From Alphaproteobacteria bacterium (GTDB lineage: Bacteria > Pseudomonadota > Alphaproteobacteria > Caulobacterales > Parvularculaceae), in the NCBI GenBank assembly GCA_030433215.1, contig JAUIMC010000021.1, positions 1 to 62,292 on the forward strand: a stretch of DNA of 62,292 bases, in the 5' to 3' direction. Each line of letters opens with the position of its first letter. Within the stretch, counting starts at the first letter, position 1. The notes beneath the pieces are model-generated. The model did no database searches. It had not been told where the DNA came from and saw only the letters and a list, made by a program, of their open reading frames with translations. The position numbers were made by a program, and so were the translations under genes. Positions 8,679 to 18,412 of this stretch are shown here, one piece after another.

Positions 8679-9500
8679 ATGACGGAAAAGAGCGGCTCGA
8701 AACCCAGCAAAAAGCATCCTCCCAAAACCGGCGCCCGAGGGCGACGACCGGGCGGCGGCAAACCCCGCCCGGCGGAGACCGGACTCTGGCTTTACGGCCG
8801 GCATGCGGTCGCCGCAGCGCTGGCCAATCCGGAACGCAAGATCAGGCGCGTTGTCGCCACCAAGAACGCCGCCGACTGGCTGGCGGACCATGGCGCCAGC
8901 GAGGCCCGCCTCGCCCGTCTGGAAGACCTGAAGCCCGACGCCATCGACCGGCTTTTACATGAGGGCGCGGTGCATCAGGGACTGGCGGCGCAAGTGGAGG
9001 ACCTTCCCCGCGCAAGGCTGAAGGATGTCTGTGCGCCGGCTGACAAGGCGGCTCCCGTGCTCGTCCTCGACCAGATTACCGATCCGCAGAATATCGGCGC
9101 CCTCTTTCGGTCCGCCGCCGCCTTCGGCGCACGCGCCGTCATCGTCCAGGAACGGCGCACGCCGCCGCTCTCCGGCGCGCTTGCGAAAGCCGCAGCGGGC
9201 GCTCTCGAGACCATGCCGTGCGTGCAGGTCGTCAATATCGCCCGCGCGCTCGAAGCCTTGCAAGATCTTGGCTATCACTGCGCCGGTCTGGCCGGAGAAG
9301 CGGACGCGGAAATTACAGACTTTCCCGACGCGCCGCTCGCCCTTGTCATGGGCGCGGAAGGGGCCGGGCTGCGCCAGCTTGTCGCCGCCACCTGTAACGG
9401 GCTTTACCGCATCCCTATCTCTCCCGGCATTGAAAGCCTGAATGTCTCGAATGCTGCGGCGGTCTCTCTTTATGAGGTCGGGCGCCGCATGAAGGCATAG
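8679..9500 (+). CDS. rlmB: 23S rRNA (guanosine-2'-O)-methyltransferase RlmB (TrmH/SpoU family)
   Basis: A 273-residue SPOUT methyltransferase. A basic, Lys/Pro-rich N-terminal tail (1-30) precedes the substrate-binding domain, which starts LWLYGRHAVAAAL. The three SpoU motifs follow: NIGALFRSAAAFGA, LVMGAEGAGLRQL and IPISPGIESLNVSNAAAVSLYE. These form the knotted AdoMet site. RlmB methylates G2251 in the ribosomal P-loop. A TrmH-type tRNA methyltransferase is less likely given the N-terminal L30e-like domain. It follows the divergent tRNA-Tyr and is followed 32 nt later by the S2P-like protease. Confidence 0.88.
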   Translation: MTEKSGSKPSKKHPPKTGARGRRPGGGKPRPAETGLWLYGRHAVAAALANPERKIRRVVATKNAADWLADHGASEARLARLEDLKPDAIDRLLHEGAVHQGLAAQVEDLPRARLKDVCAPADKAAPVLVLDQITDPQNIGALFRSAAAFGARAVIVQERRTPPLSGALAKAAAGALETMPCVQVVNIARALEALQDLGYHCAGLAGEADAEITDFPDAPLALVMGAEGAGLRQLVAATCNGLYRIPISPGIESLNVSNAAAVSLYEVGRRMKA

Positions 9501-9532
9501 GGCGCACGCCCCAAGGGAAAAGGAAAAGGACG

Positions 9533-10657
9533 ATGTTCGGACGCTCGCTCAAACTCTTCCGCATTCTCGGTTTCGAAGTGCGCGTCGACATCAGTTGGAC
9601 CTTTTTCGCGCTGTTGATCGCCCTGTCGCTGGCGCTCGGGTTCTTTCCTTCTGTCTATGAAGGATGGCCCGCCGCAACCTATTGGTGGATGGCCGCAGGC
9701 GGCGTCATCGGCGTCTTTTTCTCCATCGTCATCCATGAATTGTCGCACTCCCTCGTGGCGCGCGCCTTCGGCACAGGGATGACCGGCATCACCCTGTTCC
9801 TTTTCGGCGGCGTTGCGGAAATGCAAGGCGAGCCGGAAAGCGCAAAAGCCGAACTCTTTACCGCCATCGCCGGTCCTGCGATCAGCATTGTGCTCGGTAT
9901 TCTTTTCCTGTGGGTCGGCGGGCTTGGAGGAGAAGACCGCACGCCGCTGCTTGCGCTGTTCGACTATCTCGGACGGCTCAACTTCGTTCTCGCCATCTTC
10001 AACATGATCCCCGCTTTTCCCATGGATGGCGGTCGCGTCCTGCGTTCAATCCTGTGGGCCGTCAAAGGCGACATCCGCTGGGCGACCAAATGGGCGTCCG
10101 GGCTCGGCGGCGCATTCGGCTTCGCGCTCATGATGCTGGGCCTTTTCGCGGCGCTGAGCGGCGGTCTTGTCCAGGGCCTGTGGTGGTTCCTGATCGGGAT
10201 GTTCATCCGCGGCGCGGCGCAAGGCTCTTATCAGCAGATGGAAGTGCGCCGGCTCATGGGCGGCGTGACGGTGCGCGATCTTATGCACAAGGACGCGCAT
10301 GTGGTTCCCCCTTCCCTCACCATCGCTGAACTCGTGGACAAATATGTCTATGAATTTCAGCAGACGGCGTTTCCCGTCAGCGAACATGGACACTTTGTAG
10401 GCGTCGTCGACACGACGCATCTGAAAACCCTGCCGCGCGAGGACTGGTCCCGCAAAACCGTGCGCGATGTGATGACCCCGCCAGGCGAGGCGCCCCTCGC
10501 CGACCCGGCGCAGGATGCAATCACTGCGCTTCAGTCCTTGCAACAAGGCGCCGCCGACACGCTGATCGTGACGGAAGGCGGCCGCGTCGTCGGCACGCTA
10601 TCGCGATCCGACGTGATGAAACTGCTCGGCCTTAAAATGGATCTTGAATCCGCCTGA
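9533..10657 (+). CDS. Site-2-protease-like membrane metalloprotease with two CBS domains
   Basis: A 374-residue intramembrane M50 protease. There are several transmembrane helices in residues 15-235. The zinc motif HELSH is in IVIHELSHSLVARAFG (about residues 67-82), and the second-ligand motif is NMIPAFPMDGGRVLRS (about residues 157-172). The C-terminal half carries paired CBS domains, with VRDLMHKDAHVVPP and VRDVMTPPGEA. CBS domains commonly bind adenosyl nucleotides and could gate the protease. Substrates of this subgroup (Rv2869c/SpoIVFB-like with CBS) are mostly unknown. The start has AAAAGGAAAAGGACG just upstream. Confidence 0.9.
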   Translation: MFGRSLKLFRILGFEVRVDISWTFFALLIALSLALGFFPSVYEGWPAATYWWMAAGGVIGVFFSIVIHELSHSLVARAFGTGMTGITLFLFGGVAEMQGEPESAKAELFTAIAGPAISIVLGILFLWVGGLGGEDRTPLLALFDYLGRLNFVLAIFNMIPAFPMDGGRVLRSILWAVKGDIRWATKWASGLGGAFGFALMMLGLFAALSGGLVQGLWWFLIGMFIRGAAQGSYQQMEVRRLMGGVTVRDLMHKDAHVVPPSLTIAELVDKYVYEFQQTAFPVSEHGHFVGVVDTTHLKTLPREDWSRKTVRDVMTPPGEAPLADPAQDAITALQSLQQGAADTLIVTEGGRVVGTLSRSDVMKLLGLKMDLESA

Positions 10658-10729
10658 GCGCTCTCGTGGTTGTTTCTTTGCAGCCGGGGTCAGGCGCGCT
10701 AACATCGCCGGCTGAACAAGGAGAGACCC

Positions 10730-11356
10730 ATGGGAAAACCGGTTTTCTACTACTGCCCGCGCACGCGCGCCGATACGGTGATGTGGCTGAATGAAGAGCT
10801 TGGGGGCGTTTGCGACATCAAGCTTGTGAATCTTAAGGCCGGCGAACACAAAAAGCCCGACTTCCTGTCGATCAATCCCATGGGCAAGGTGCCGGCGCTA
10901 ATGGCCGACGGCGTCGCGGTCACGGAAAGCGCCGCGATCTGCGCCTATCTTGCCGACGCCTTCGCGGACAAGGGATTTGCGCCAGCCCTCAACGACCCCA
11001 ATCGCGGGCTCTATTATCGCTGGATGTTCTATTGCCCCTCCTGCATCGAACCGATGATGCTGGACAAACTTGGCGGCGTGAAGCGCGAGAATGCGATGTC
11101 GGCCGGCTATGGCACGGAAGAAGACGTTCTGAAATCCATCGACGTCGCGCTCTCCCCCGGCCCTTACATTCTCGGCGACACGCTGAGCGCCGCGGACATT
11201 GTCATGGGCTCGCTCTTGAATTTCGCGATCATGTTCGGCGCCATCGAGAAGAAGGGAAAAATCGCCGACTATGTGGATCGCATGACGGCGCGCCCGGCTT
11301 TCGTGAAAACGCAGGAAATAAGCGCGAAATACGCTTCGGAACTCGGGTTTGAATGA
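10730..11356 (+). CDS. Glutathione S-transferase family protein
   Basis: A 208-residue two-domain GST. The N-terminal thioredoxin fold contains NPMGKVPAL with the cis-Pro turn and ESAAICAYLAD, the glutathione gamma-glutamyl binding motif. The C-terminal helical domain contains the GPYILGDTLSAADIVMG N-capping region. It probably conjugates or reduces small electrophiles in the cytoplasm. AAGGAGAGACCC lies before the ATG. Its stop overlaps the start of the GFA gene by 4 nt, so they are translationally coupled and may share a glutathione-linked detoxification role. Confidence 0.88.
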   Translation: MGKPVFYYCPRTRADTVMWLNEELGGVCDIKLVNLKAGEHKKPDFLSINPMGKVPALMADGVAVTESAAICAYLADAFADKGFAPALNDPNRGLYYRWMFYCPSCIEPMMLDKLGGVKRENAMSAGYGTEEDVLKSIDVALSPGPYILGDTLSAADIVMGSLLNFAIMFGAIEKKGKIADYVDRMTARPAFVKTQEISAKYASELGFE

Positions 11357-11739
11357 TGACGGAAACCCATACGGGCGGATGCCAGTGCGGGGCGGCGCGT
11401 TTCGAGGCCAGGGGAGAGCCTGCCTTCATCTCAAACTGCCATTGTGCGGCCTGCCGCAAGGCGACCGGGGCGGCCTTTTCCACCTGGGTGGGCTTCAAGG
11501 ATGAGAATGTCCGCTGGGTGGCGGACGCGCCATCATTCTATGCAAGCTCAAAAGGCGTCCGGCGCGGCTATTGCGCCCAATGCGGCACGCCCCTCACCTA
11601 TGCCGGCGACAAATGGCCCGGGGAAACGCATTTCCTCATCGGCGTCATGGACCGCCCGGAAGAGTATGCGCCTGTGAATGAAGTCTTCGCCGATGAGGCG
11701 CTGCCCTGGGCTCAACATATTAATGAGCCGAGCATATAA
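11353..11739 (+). CDS. GFA family (CENP-V/glutathione-dependent formaldehyde-activating-like) protein
   Basis: A 128-residue zinc protein with the family cysteines: GGCQCGAARF, then SNCHCAACRKATG, then YCAQCGTPL. GFA-type proteins bind glutathione and zinc; the original member was proposed to assist S-hydroxymethylglutathione formation, but most members are uncharacterised. It starts in an ATGA overlap with the upstream GST gene, which supports a shared glutathione-related function. It converges on the DUF5671 gene with a 15-nt gap. Confidence 0.87.
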   Translation: MMTETHTGGCQCGAARFEARGEPAFISNCHCAACRKATGAAFSTWVGFKDENVRWVADAPSFYASSKGVRRGYCAQCGTPLTYAGDKWPGETHFLIGVMDRPEEYAPVNEVFADEALPWAQHINEPSI

Positions 11740-11754
11740 AGAAGTAAGCGGCAC

Positions 11755-12903
11755 TCACTCCTCTTCGGTTTCTTCCTCGAAATCGACCGCTTCAAGGTCG
11801 AAACAGGTCTCGCCCGGTTCGGCGGGTCTTTGCAGCGTACGGCTGCGCCCATTCGGATATAATCCGACATTGGTCTTCGGCGCAGCAGTGTAGGCTGCGT
11901 CATCGTCCGGCCACCCCCGCTGGAAGGTCGCGCACAAGCGGAACCGGTCGCCCTCCAGCGCTTCATAACCATAGGGGCTTTCACTGAGCGGATCGTCCGG
12001 AACGTCACGCCCGCAGCCGCTGGCGACCGGCTGGCGCGCGGCCCTTTCTGACAACGCCGCCTCCATGGCCTCAAGGGACGCCGGCACAGCGCCGAAATAG
12101 GTGCGGTGACAGTCGACGCCGCGCGCAATGGCGTAAAGGTCCGCCAGACGTTGTTCATCCAGGGCTCGCGCCCGCGCCGCGCCCGGCGTGTCGACGCGCA
12201 GCGCCGCCCAGAGGACCAGCAGAAGGACGGCGACGCTCGCAATAGCGGCGATGATGCGGCCCGGCACGTCGACGCCCGCGGCTGTCCGCTCCGCATCGCG
12301 GGTATAGGTGAACAGGATGGCGCCGGAGATGAGACCGACCACCAGCGCCTTTGAAATAAACCGCGCCGTCACTTCGCCGCCGAGGAAGTTGTAAACAACC
12401 GCGACGAGATCGCCGATCAGCGTCAGCGCCGCAAAGATCAGCGTAATATAGGTGAGCCACACCCGGATCCGCGACAGGCGCCGTTCGGGATCCTTGCGAT
12501 AGGCGGCGCCGAGCCGCCAGCCAAGGTAAAGAAAGATCGGATAGCCGACCATCAGCGACGCGATGGCCCAGCGCAGACCCGGTAACTGATAGCTCCGCAA
12601 GACGCGCGACAGGGGATCGGCGAAGACATGATCCACAAAGGCGAATGCGAGCCGGCCTGTCTGGACCGCGACCATGCCGAGAAGCGCAAAGAAAACGATA
12701 TATAAAAACGCCTCGCGCGCCCCGCCATATCGGCGCGGCCGGGGAACAGGGAGCGGAAAGTCAATGTCGGCAAAGGACGCCAGCGCGTCTTTCACCTGAT
12801 CCTCAGGCCAGCCCGCTTTCAGCAATGCGGCTGCGACAGCATCCCGGCTTTCGCCCCTCGCCAGGGCCTCGCGAACAAAGTCCTTCAACGTCGTGTCCGC
12901 CAT
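11755..12903 (-). CDS. DUF5671 domain membrane protein
   Basis: A 382-residue protein. An N-terminal helical segment (1-45, LKDFVREALARGESRDAV) is followed by about five or six transmembrane helices (roughly 62-240) that match DUF5671-type membrane proteins. The C-terminal soluble tail (about 245-382) has four Cys and an acidic end EEETEEE. There is no catalytic motif and the function is unknown. It probably sits in the inner membrane with the C-terminal part exposed. It is isolated: a convergent GFA gene on one side and the amidohydrolase 36 nt upstream on the same strand. Confidence 0.75.
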   Translation of the reverse strand: MADTTLKDFVREALARGESRDAVAAALLKAGWPEDQVKDALASFADIDFPLPVPRPRRYGGAREAFLYIVFFALLGMVAVQTGRLAFAFVDHVFADPLSRVLRSYQLPGLRWAIASLMVGYPIFLYLGWRLGAAYRKDPERRLSRIRVWLTYITLIFAALTLIGDLVAVVYNFLGGEVTARFISKALVVGLISGAILFTYTRDAERTAAGVDVPGRIIAAIASVAVLLLVLWAALRVDTPGAARARALDEQRLADLYAIARGVDCHRTYFGAVPASLEAMEAALSERAARQPVASGCGRDVPDDPLSESPYGYEALEGDRFRLCATFQRGWPDDDAAYTAAPKTNVGLYPNGRSRTLQRPAEPGETCFDLEAVDFEEETEEE

Positions 12904-12939
12904 AGCGTGCCTCGTTTGATGCGCTTCGGGGCGCCTTAT

Positions 12940-14595
12940 TCATTCCCCGCTTTCATACGCCACTTCGCCGCCGACAACCGTTTTCAGAACAGCAATATCT
13001 TTGATCGCCGCCGGATCGATCGCCCGCGGGTCGTCCGAAAGAATGACAAAATCCGCCCGCATGCCCGGCGCGATTCGGCCGAGGTCGTCTTCCTGCAACC
13101 CCGCATAGGCGTTGGTCGCGGTATAGGCGGTCAGCGCCTCTTCGACGCTGATTTTCTCCTGGGGCTGCCAGCCGTCGGGGTTAGCCCCGTCTATGGTGCG
13201 CCTGGTGACGGCGGCGTAAACGCCTTCTAGCGGCGACAGCGGCGCGACCGGCCAGTCGGAACCGAAGGTCAACAGGCCGCCGGCGTCCAGGATCGAGCGG
13301 AAAGCGTAGGTCGTCTTGATGCGCTCCGAGCCGATGCGCTTTTCCGCCCAGCGCCCGTCATCGATGGCGTGATAGGGCTGCATGGAAGCGATGACGCCGT
13401 CGCGCGCCGCGCGGGCGATGGCTTCCTCGGTCGGATGCTGGAAATGTTCGATGCGATAGCGACGCCCGACGATCTCATCGCCCGCCGCCTTTTCAAAATC
13501 GCTGAGCAGGGTGTCGATAGCCTTGTCGCCGATGGCGTGAACCGCGATGTGAAGCCCCGCCCCGTCGGCGTCGGCGATGTCCTGTTCCAGCGCATCGGGA
13601 TCAGTCACCGGAAAGCCGCTGGTCTCGGGCGCGTCATCGAACGGCTCATAAAACCATGCCGTTGTCGAACCGAGCGACCCGTCGACAAAGCCCTTGAGCC
13701 CGCCCCAACGCAGCATGGCGGCGCCTTTTCCTTCCGCCGCGACGCGATCGCGCAACGCCTCCCAATCCGCCAGCGGCTGCAAGGAATAAAGCCGCATCTT
13801 CATGACGCCCTTGTCTTTCGCGGTTTTGAACACCTCAAGATTGTCGACGCCGGAAAGCGAGCCTACATCGTGGACTTGCGTCACGCCGAGGCTGAGCGCA
13901 TGGGCTTGCGCCGTTTCAAAAGCCTCGATCATTTCGTCTTCACTCGGCGCCGGGATCACCTTTGCGATAAGGGACATGGCGTTGTCCTTGAAGACGCCTG
14001 TAGGCTCGCCGTCGTCATCGCGGATGATCTCGCCGCCTTCGGGGGACTGGGTCTCCGCCGTGACGCCCGCCAGCGCCATCGCCGCGGAATTGGCGAGCGC
14101 CATATGGCCGTCGAGGCGGGACACGAAAACCGGCGTGTCGCCCGTTCCCTCATCGATCCACGTCGCGCGCGGCAGTTCTCCGCCCCAGTTCTCATGATCC
14201 CAATTGCCGTTCAGAACCCAGCGCCCTTCAGGCAGAGTCGCGGCGTAATCGGCAATGCGCTGCGAAAATTCTTCCGGTCTCGTCGCATCGCGCAGATCGA
14301 CGCTTGCAAGACCAAAACCGCCGTCGAGAAAATGCACATGATTGTCGATAAAACCGGGCGCCATGAAGCGGCCCTGCAAATCGACGATCTCATCGGCTTC
14401 GCCGGTGAACTCCTCTGCGGTGCCGACGAAAACAACGCGCCCGTCCTTCACGGCGACAGCCTGCGCATCCGGCGCACCCGGTTCGCCGGTCCAGACGACG
14501 CCATTCATATAAAGGACATCGGCCTCATCGCCGCTTTTTTCGGCGCACCCCCAAAGAAAACCGAATAGCGCGGCGAAAAGAAACAGATTTTTCAT
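12940..14595 (-). CDS. Amidohydrolase, YtcJ-like, secreted lipoprotein
   Basis: A 551-residue metal-dependent amidohydrolase. It begins MKNLFLFAALFGFLWGC, a lipobox with the Cys at 17, so it is probably anchored in the periplasm. The metal site motif is GFIDNHVHFLDGG (H-x-H), then later HVHDVG-like and HAIGDKAIDTLL, a histidine in RIEHFQHPT, and the late Asp in FGSDWPVAPL. The YtcJ group acts on N-acyl or carbamoyl-type bonds, but substrates are rarely known. The start at 14595 is chosen for the signal peptide, with GGGAG upstream. The preceding in-frame extension to 14778 overlaps the divergent gene and lacks family sequence. Confidence 0.87.
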   Translation of the reverse strand: MKNLFLFAALFGFLWGCAEKSGDEADVLYMNGVVWTGEPGAPDAQAVAVKDGRVVFVGTAEEFTGEADEIVDLQGRFMAPGFIDNHVHFLDGGFGLASVDLRDATRPEEFSQRIADYAATLPEGRWVLNGNWDHENWGGELPRATWIDEGTGDTPVFVSRLDGHMALANSAAMALAGVTAETQSPEGGEIIRDDDGEPTGVFKDNAMSLIAKVIPAPSEDEMIEAFETAQAHALSLGVTQVHDVGSLSGVDNLEVFKTAKDKGVMKMRLYSLQPLADWEALRDRVAAEGKGAAMLRWGGLKGFVDGSLGSTTAWFYEPFDDAPETSGFPVTDPDALEQDIADADGAGLHIAVHAIGDKAIDTLLSDFEKAAGDEIVGRRYRIEHFQHPTEEAIARAARDGVIASMQPYHAIDDGRWAEKRIGSERIKTTYAFRSILDAGGLLTFGSDWPVAPLSPLEGVYAAVTRRTIDGANPDGWQPQEKISVEEALTAYTATNAYAGLQEDDLGRIAPGMRADFVILSDDPRAIDPAAIKDIAVLKTVVGGEVAYESGE

Positions 14596-14720
14596 GACGA
14601 AGCTCCCGTTTTCGCGCCACCCCCGCAGCGCAGCCCCCATACGCGACCAACCGTCCTTTCTGCATAACACAGTTTGGCGCAGATGCGAGTTGCGATAGGT
14701 TCGCCCGTAAGGAGAAGCGC

Positions 14721-16370
14721 ATGTCCCATTACCGCCCCCGCGCCGAACTCGAGACCCATGATGTCGCCAACCAGCCACCGCCCTTTGAGGATGTAAATCT
14801 TTTCGAGGCGGATGCGGCGCTGAAGGAGAACATCGAAAAGCGCGGCGCGAAAGGCCACGCGGAACGGCTTTCGGCTTATGGCCAAGCGCTCGGCTCTGCG
14901 GAGATGGTGGAAAACGCCCGGCTCGCCAATCAGAACCCGCCGAAGCTCATCAGCTTCGACCGCTATGGCCATCGCCTCGATGAGGTCGAGTTCCACCCCG
15001 CTTATCACGCGCTCATGAATCTCGGCCTTTCCGCCGGCTATTCCTCGATCGCCTGGACCGGGAACCAGGGCGGCCATGTCGCCCACGCCGCCATGGCGTA
15101 CTTACAAGCGGGCGCGGAAGCCGGTGTCGGCTGTCCCATGACCATGACATACGCCGCCATTCCCGCGTTAAGGCATCAGCCCGATGTCGCCGCAGAATGG
15201 GTCCCGCGCCTCACCGCCGGCGCCTATGATCCGCGCTTTATTCCGGCCGCGGACAAAAAGGCAGCGACCATGGGCATGGCGATGACGGAGAAACAGGGCG
15301 GCTCCGACATTCGCGCCAACTCGACCGTCGCGGAACACATCGTCGACGACGAATATGAGCTCACCGGCCATAAATGGTTCTGTTCAGCGCCCATGTGCGA
15401 TGCGTTTTTGACGCTGGCGCGCACCGAAGCCGGCATCACCTGTTTTCTCGTGCCGCGCTGGCGTCCGGACGGAACCCGCAACGCCTTTCACATCATGCGG
15501 CTGAAAGACAAGCTCGGCGACCGCGCGAACGCGTCATCGGAAATAGAATATCACGGCGCCTGGGCGCAGCGTATCGGCGAGGAAGGCCGCGGCGTCAGAA
15601 CCATTATCGACATGGTTCAGCATACCCGCCTCGACTGCATCGCCGGCTCGGCGGGCGGAATGCGGGCGGCGACGGGGCAGGCCCTATGGCATGCGGCGCA
15701 CCGCTCGGCCTTTCAAAAAACACTCATCGACCAGCCGGCGATGGCCATGGTCCTTGCCGACCTTGCACTTGAAACGGAAGCCGCAGCAGCCCTCGCCCTG
15801 CGCATCGCCTACAGTTTCGACCATATGAATGAGGAGCGCGAAGCAGCTTTCATGCGGCTTGCGACGCCTATCGCCAAATACTGGGTGTGCAAGCGCCAGC
15901 CCGGAGTCGTTTACGAGGCGCTCGAATGCCATGGCGGCGCGGGCTTCGTCGAAGAAGGACCGATGCCGCGCCTCTTTCGTCAGTCGCCACTCAACGCCAT
16001 CTGGGAAGGCTCCGGCAATGTCATCGCTCTCGACATTCTGCGCGCCCTCGCCCGCGAACCCGAAAGCCTTGAAGCCGTGCGCAGCGACATCACCGCCGCC
16101 GCCGGCGCCAACGCGCATCTCGACCGCCACCTCGCCGCGCTCGACGGCTGGACGAAGCCCGGCGCCTTGACTGAAGCCACGGCGCGGGCCTTCGCCGAAG
16201 ACATGGCGCTCGCCCTTTCCGCCGCTGCGCTGAAACAGACGGCCCCGGATTATGTTTTCGACGGCTTCTGCAACACGCGGCTCGACCCCGACAACCGCTC
16301 TTCCATGTATGGCGCGGTAACCGGAAAGATCGACGCGGCGGCGATCATCGAGCGCGCGCGTCCCGTCTAG
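14721..16370 (+). CDS. AidB-like acyl-CoA dehydrogenase family protein
   Basis: A 549-residue flavoprotein of the AidB branch. The N-terminal region THDVANQPPPFEDVNLF is typical of AidB. The FAD loop has MAMTEKQGGSDIRANST, the middle beta domain WFCSAPMCDAFL, and the C-terminal region YEALECHGGAGFVEEG with IWEGSGNV. E. coli AidB belongs to the alkylation (Ada) response and binds DNA and FAD. Some homologues act as ordinary acyl-CoA dehydrogenases, so the physiological role is open. The start at 14721 is preceded by AAGGAGAAGCGC. It is divergent from the amidohydrolase. Confidence 0.88.
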   Translation: MSHYRPRAELETHDVANQPPPFEDVNLFEADAALKENIEKRGAKGHAERLSAYGQALGSAEMVENARLANQNPPKLISFDRYGHRLDEVEFHPAYHALMNLGLSAGYSSIAWTGNQGGHVAHAAMAYLQAGAEAGVGCPMTMTYAAIPALRHQPDVAAEWVPRLTAGAYDPRFIPAADKKAATMGMAMTEKQGGSDIRANSTVAEHIVDDEYELTGHKWFCSAPMCDAFLTLARTEAGITCFLVPRWRPDGTRNAFHIMRLKDKLGDRANASSEIEYHGAWAQRIGEEGRGVRTIIDMVQHTRLDCIAGSAGGMRAATGQALWHAAHRSAFQKTLIDQPAMAMVLADLALETEAAAALALRIAYSFDHMNEEREAAFMRLATPIAKYWVCKRQPGVVYEALECHGGAGFVEEGPMPRLFRQSPLNAIWEGSGNVIALDILRALAREPESLEAVRSDITAAAGANAHLDRHLAALDGWTKPGALTEATARAFAEDMALALSAAALKQTAPDYVFDGFCNTRLDPDNRSSMYGAVTGKIDAAAIIERARPV

Positions 16371-16523
16371 AGCCGCCGGATCGAAAACATTTTAGACAAA
16401 TCGTTTTGAACGCGGCGCGCGCGAAACGATTATCGCCAATCCGATCTAATCCCTTAAATCTCCCTCAAGGGGCGCTTTCTAACTTGTTTGTAACAATGTC
16501 AGACAAGCGGGGCTTGAAGAGCC

Positions 16524-16913
16524 ATGGCGCAACGCATCGAAATTTCCTCTTACGCGGCGATTCCGGCGATCCTGGCGCTTGCCGGCGCGGCCTTTGTGAT
16601 GAAGCCTGAAGAAATGCGCCGCAATCCGGTGCTCGAAGTGCAAGGCGTCGTCGGCATGGCGCAGAAATATGAAGTCATGTACGCGAACTGCATCGAGGGA
16701 ACCGATGAGGCGGCGTTGAACGCGGCAGACCTTGCGAAAGGCTTCGTCGGCGGCTTCAGCCACCAGTTCCCGGCGCGCGATGACGAAGACGCGGCGCATT
16801 TCGTTGTCGAGGCGCGGCCGCAATGCAACGTGGCGAGCCTTTATCGCCTTGACCGGCGGCTGGCGGGCTCAACTCAGGCGCATCACTACCGCCGTACACG
16901 GATCGACATTTAA
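16524..16913 (+). CDS. Small membrane-anchored or exported hypothetical protein
   Basis: A 129-residue protein, not recognised. Residues 9-27 (SYAAIPAILALAGAAFVM) form one hydrophobic segment, likely a signal anchor or uncleaved signal. The rest is soluble with two Cys (ANCIEG and PQCNVA) that could form a disulfide in the periplasm. Codon use and GC fit the neighbours. It ends 5 nt before the convergent Sel1 gene. No clear ribosome site is seen (GGGGCTTGAAGAGCC upstream). Confidence 0.55.
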   Translation: MAQRIEISSYAAIPAILALAGAAFVMKPEEMRRNPVLEVQGVVGMAQKYEVMYANCIEGTDEAALNAADLAKGFVGGFSHQFPARDDEDAAHFVVEARPQCNVASLYRLDRRLAGSTQAHHYRRTRIDI

Positions 16914-16918
16914 ACGGC

Positions 16919-17413
16919 CTATTTCCCTGCCGGCGCGCCGCCGCCTAAATCCTGGCATCCCCCGGCGTCGCGCAGACCGCAGGCTTTGTGATAATAACGC
17001 GCCGCTTCGGCGCTGTCTTTCATGACGCCTTTGCCCGCCTCATACATGCGGCCAAGACTGCGGCAGGCGTCTTTTTTGCCGGCGTCGCAGGCCATTCGGA
17101 AATAGCGAGCCGCTTTCCGGTCGTCGCGCTTGACGCCGTCGCCCCTGACCTGCTGGCCCCAGAGATCTTCCCGGGTCTCATAGGCGTGTCCGAGCTCGTA
17201 ACAGGCCTCGCCAGCGCCCTTGGCGCACTCAAGGCGCAAGGCGTCGAGCTGCTTGTAGCGGTCCTCAATGTAATAGGCCTCTGCGGGCGCTTCCGCTTCA
17301 ACGGCGGGCGCGTCGGTTCCGGCGCCGGGGCTGCCGGCGACCGTCATCACAGCCGCACCGACGCCCAGGCAGGAAACCCCGCCAATAATAACACCCAAGG
17401 GATGGGCAGCCAT
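16919..17413 (-). CDS. Sel1-repeat (SLR) protein, membrane-anchored
   Basis: A 164-residue protein. The N-terminal hydrophobic segment (LGVIIGGVSCLGVGAAVMTVAG) is followed by an acidic linker and three Sel1-like TPR repeats. Each repeat is about 36-44 residues with paired Cys: GAGEACYELGHAYE, CDAGKKDACRSLGRMYEAGKG and ACGLRDAGGCQDLGGG. The regular Cys spacing suggests disulfide-linked repeats in the periplasm, as in HcpA-like proteins. SLR proteins are scaffolds for protein partners and the partner here is unknown. Confidence 0.8.
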   Translation of the reverse strand: MAAHPLGVIIGGVSCLGVGAAVMTVAGSPGAGTDAPAVEAEAPAEAYYIEDRYKQLDALRLECAKGAGEACYELGHAYETREDLWGQQVRGDGVKRDDRKAARYFRMACDAGKKDACRSLGRMYEAGKGVMKDSAEAARYYHKACGLRDAGGCQDLGGGAPAGK

Positions 17414-17603
17414 GCAAACGCCCCACGCTTAGACCAGCAAGCAACGGGGAAAGCATTCGCAAGGATTCCCATCCGAAATCTTAAACGAAAGCGCGGCTTC
17501 CAACCGATTCATGATTATTTTTGTGCAAACGCGAAGGCCGACAGCGGCGAACCAAGCCGTTCAACCTGCTGCGGTTTTAAAAACAACGGAAGTCTTGTTG
17601 AAA

Positions 17604-17680
<77 letters not shown>

Positions 17681-17844
17681 ACCTCTCGCAACCGGGCGAA
17701 CCCGCCCGGCGCGAGCGGGTCTTATAGGAGGCGAGCCCTGGAGGGGCAATGGCGAAAATCGCCCCTTGAGCGCTGCCGTTTCACTTTTCCGGTTTGGTCG
17801 TCAACAGCTCGAAAATGCGCCCGCAAGCGACGGCGTCAACAAGG

Positions 17845-18366
17845 TTATTCGGCCGCGGCCTCGCCCTGATCCGGTTCGATGGCTTCCAGCGCCAGCGCCG
17901 CCTGATCGAGGGCGTCCTGAACATTCTCAAGCCGGGCGAGAAGCGCTTTCATGGCCCGGCGCATATCGGGGGAAAGCGGCGCCGCCTTGAAGGCTTCCTC
18001 AGCGCCAAGCTCCAGCGTTTCGGTCTGATTCGGGCCGTCATCCTCGTCCTCGAGAACCGGACGGATATCCACGGACTCGCCCGCCGCCGCGCGCCGGCCG
18101 AGCTCGGAGACATATTTGACGCCCTCGTCCTTGAAGATCTTCTGGACGCCCTTGGTGGTGTAACGCTGTTCGTAGAGGAGGACGCGAATGCCGCGCAGGA
18201 GATCGATGTCGAGCGGGCGGTAATAGCGCCGCCCCCCGGCCCGCCGCATGGGCCGCACCTGGCCGAACACCTCTTCCCAGTGCCGCAACACATGCTGAGG
18301 CACGTCCAGTTCCTGGGCGGCTTCAGAGATGGTGCGAAAGGCGTCGGCGGATTTCGCCACTGACAT
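17845..18366 (-). CDS. MerR family transcriptional regulator
   Basis: A 173-residue regulator. The N-terminal MerR winged helix-turn-helix (about 10-80) reads [20 protein letters not shown] and [15 protein letters not shown]. An acidic linker and a helical, coiled-coil C-terminal segment follow. There are no metal-binding cysteines, so it is not a metal sensor of the MerR/CueR type. In alphaproteobacteria this gene regularly follows ihfA and fabH, as here (46-nt gap). Its targets are unknown. Confidence 0.87.
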   Translation of the reverse strand: MSVAKSADAFRTISEAAQELDVPQHVLRHWEEVFGQVRPMRRAGGRRYYRPLDIDLLRGIRVLLYEQRYTTKGVQKIFKDEGVKYVSELGRRAAAGESVDIRPVLEDEDDGPNQTETLELGAEEAFKAAPLSPDMRRAMKALLARLENVQDALDQAALALEAIEPDQGEAAAE

Positions 18367-18412
18367 AAGTTCGGCTCGGGTTCAGGCCCAGATTCTGCTT
18401 TTGGCGCGGGCG

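Noticed and set aside
13369-14568. Long open frame antisense to the amidohydrolase
   Set aside because: High-GC antisense frame with no recognisable motifs and no ribosome site.
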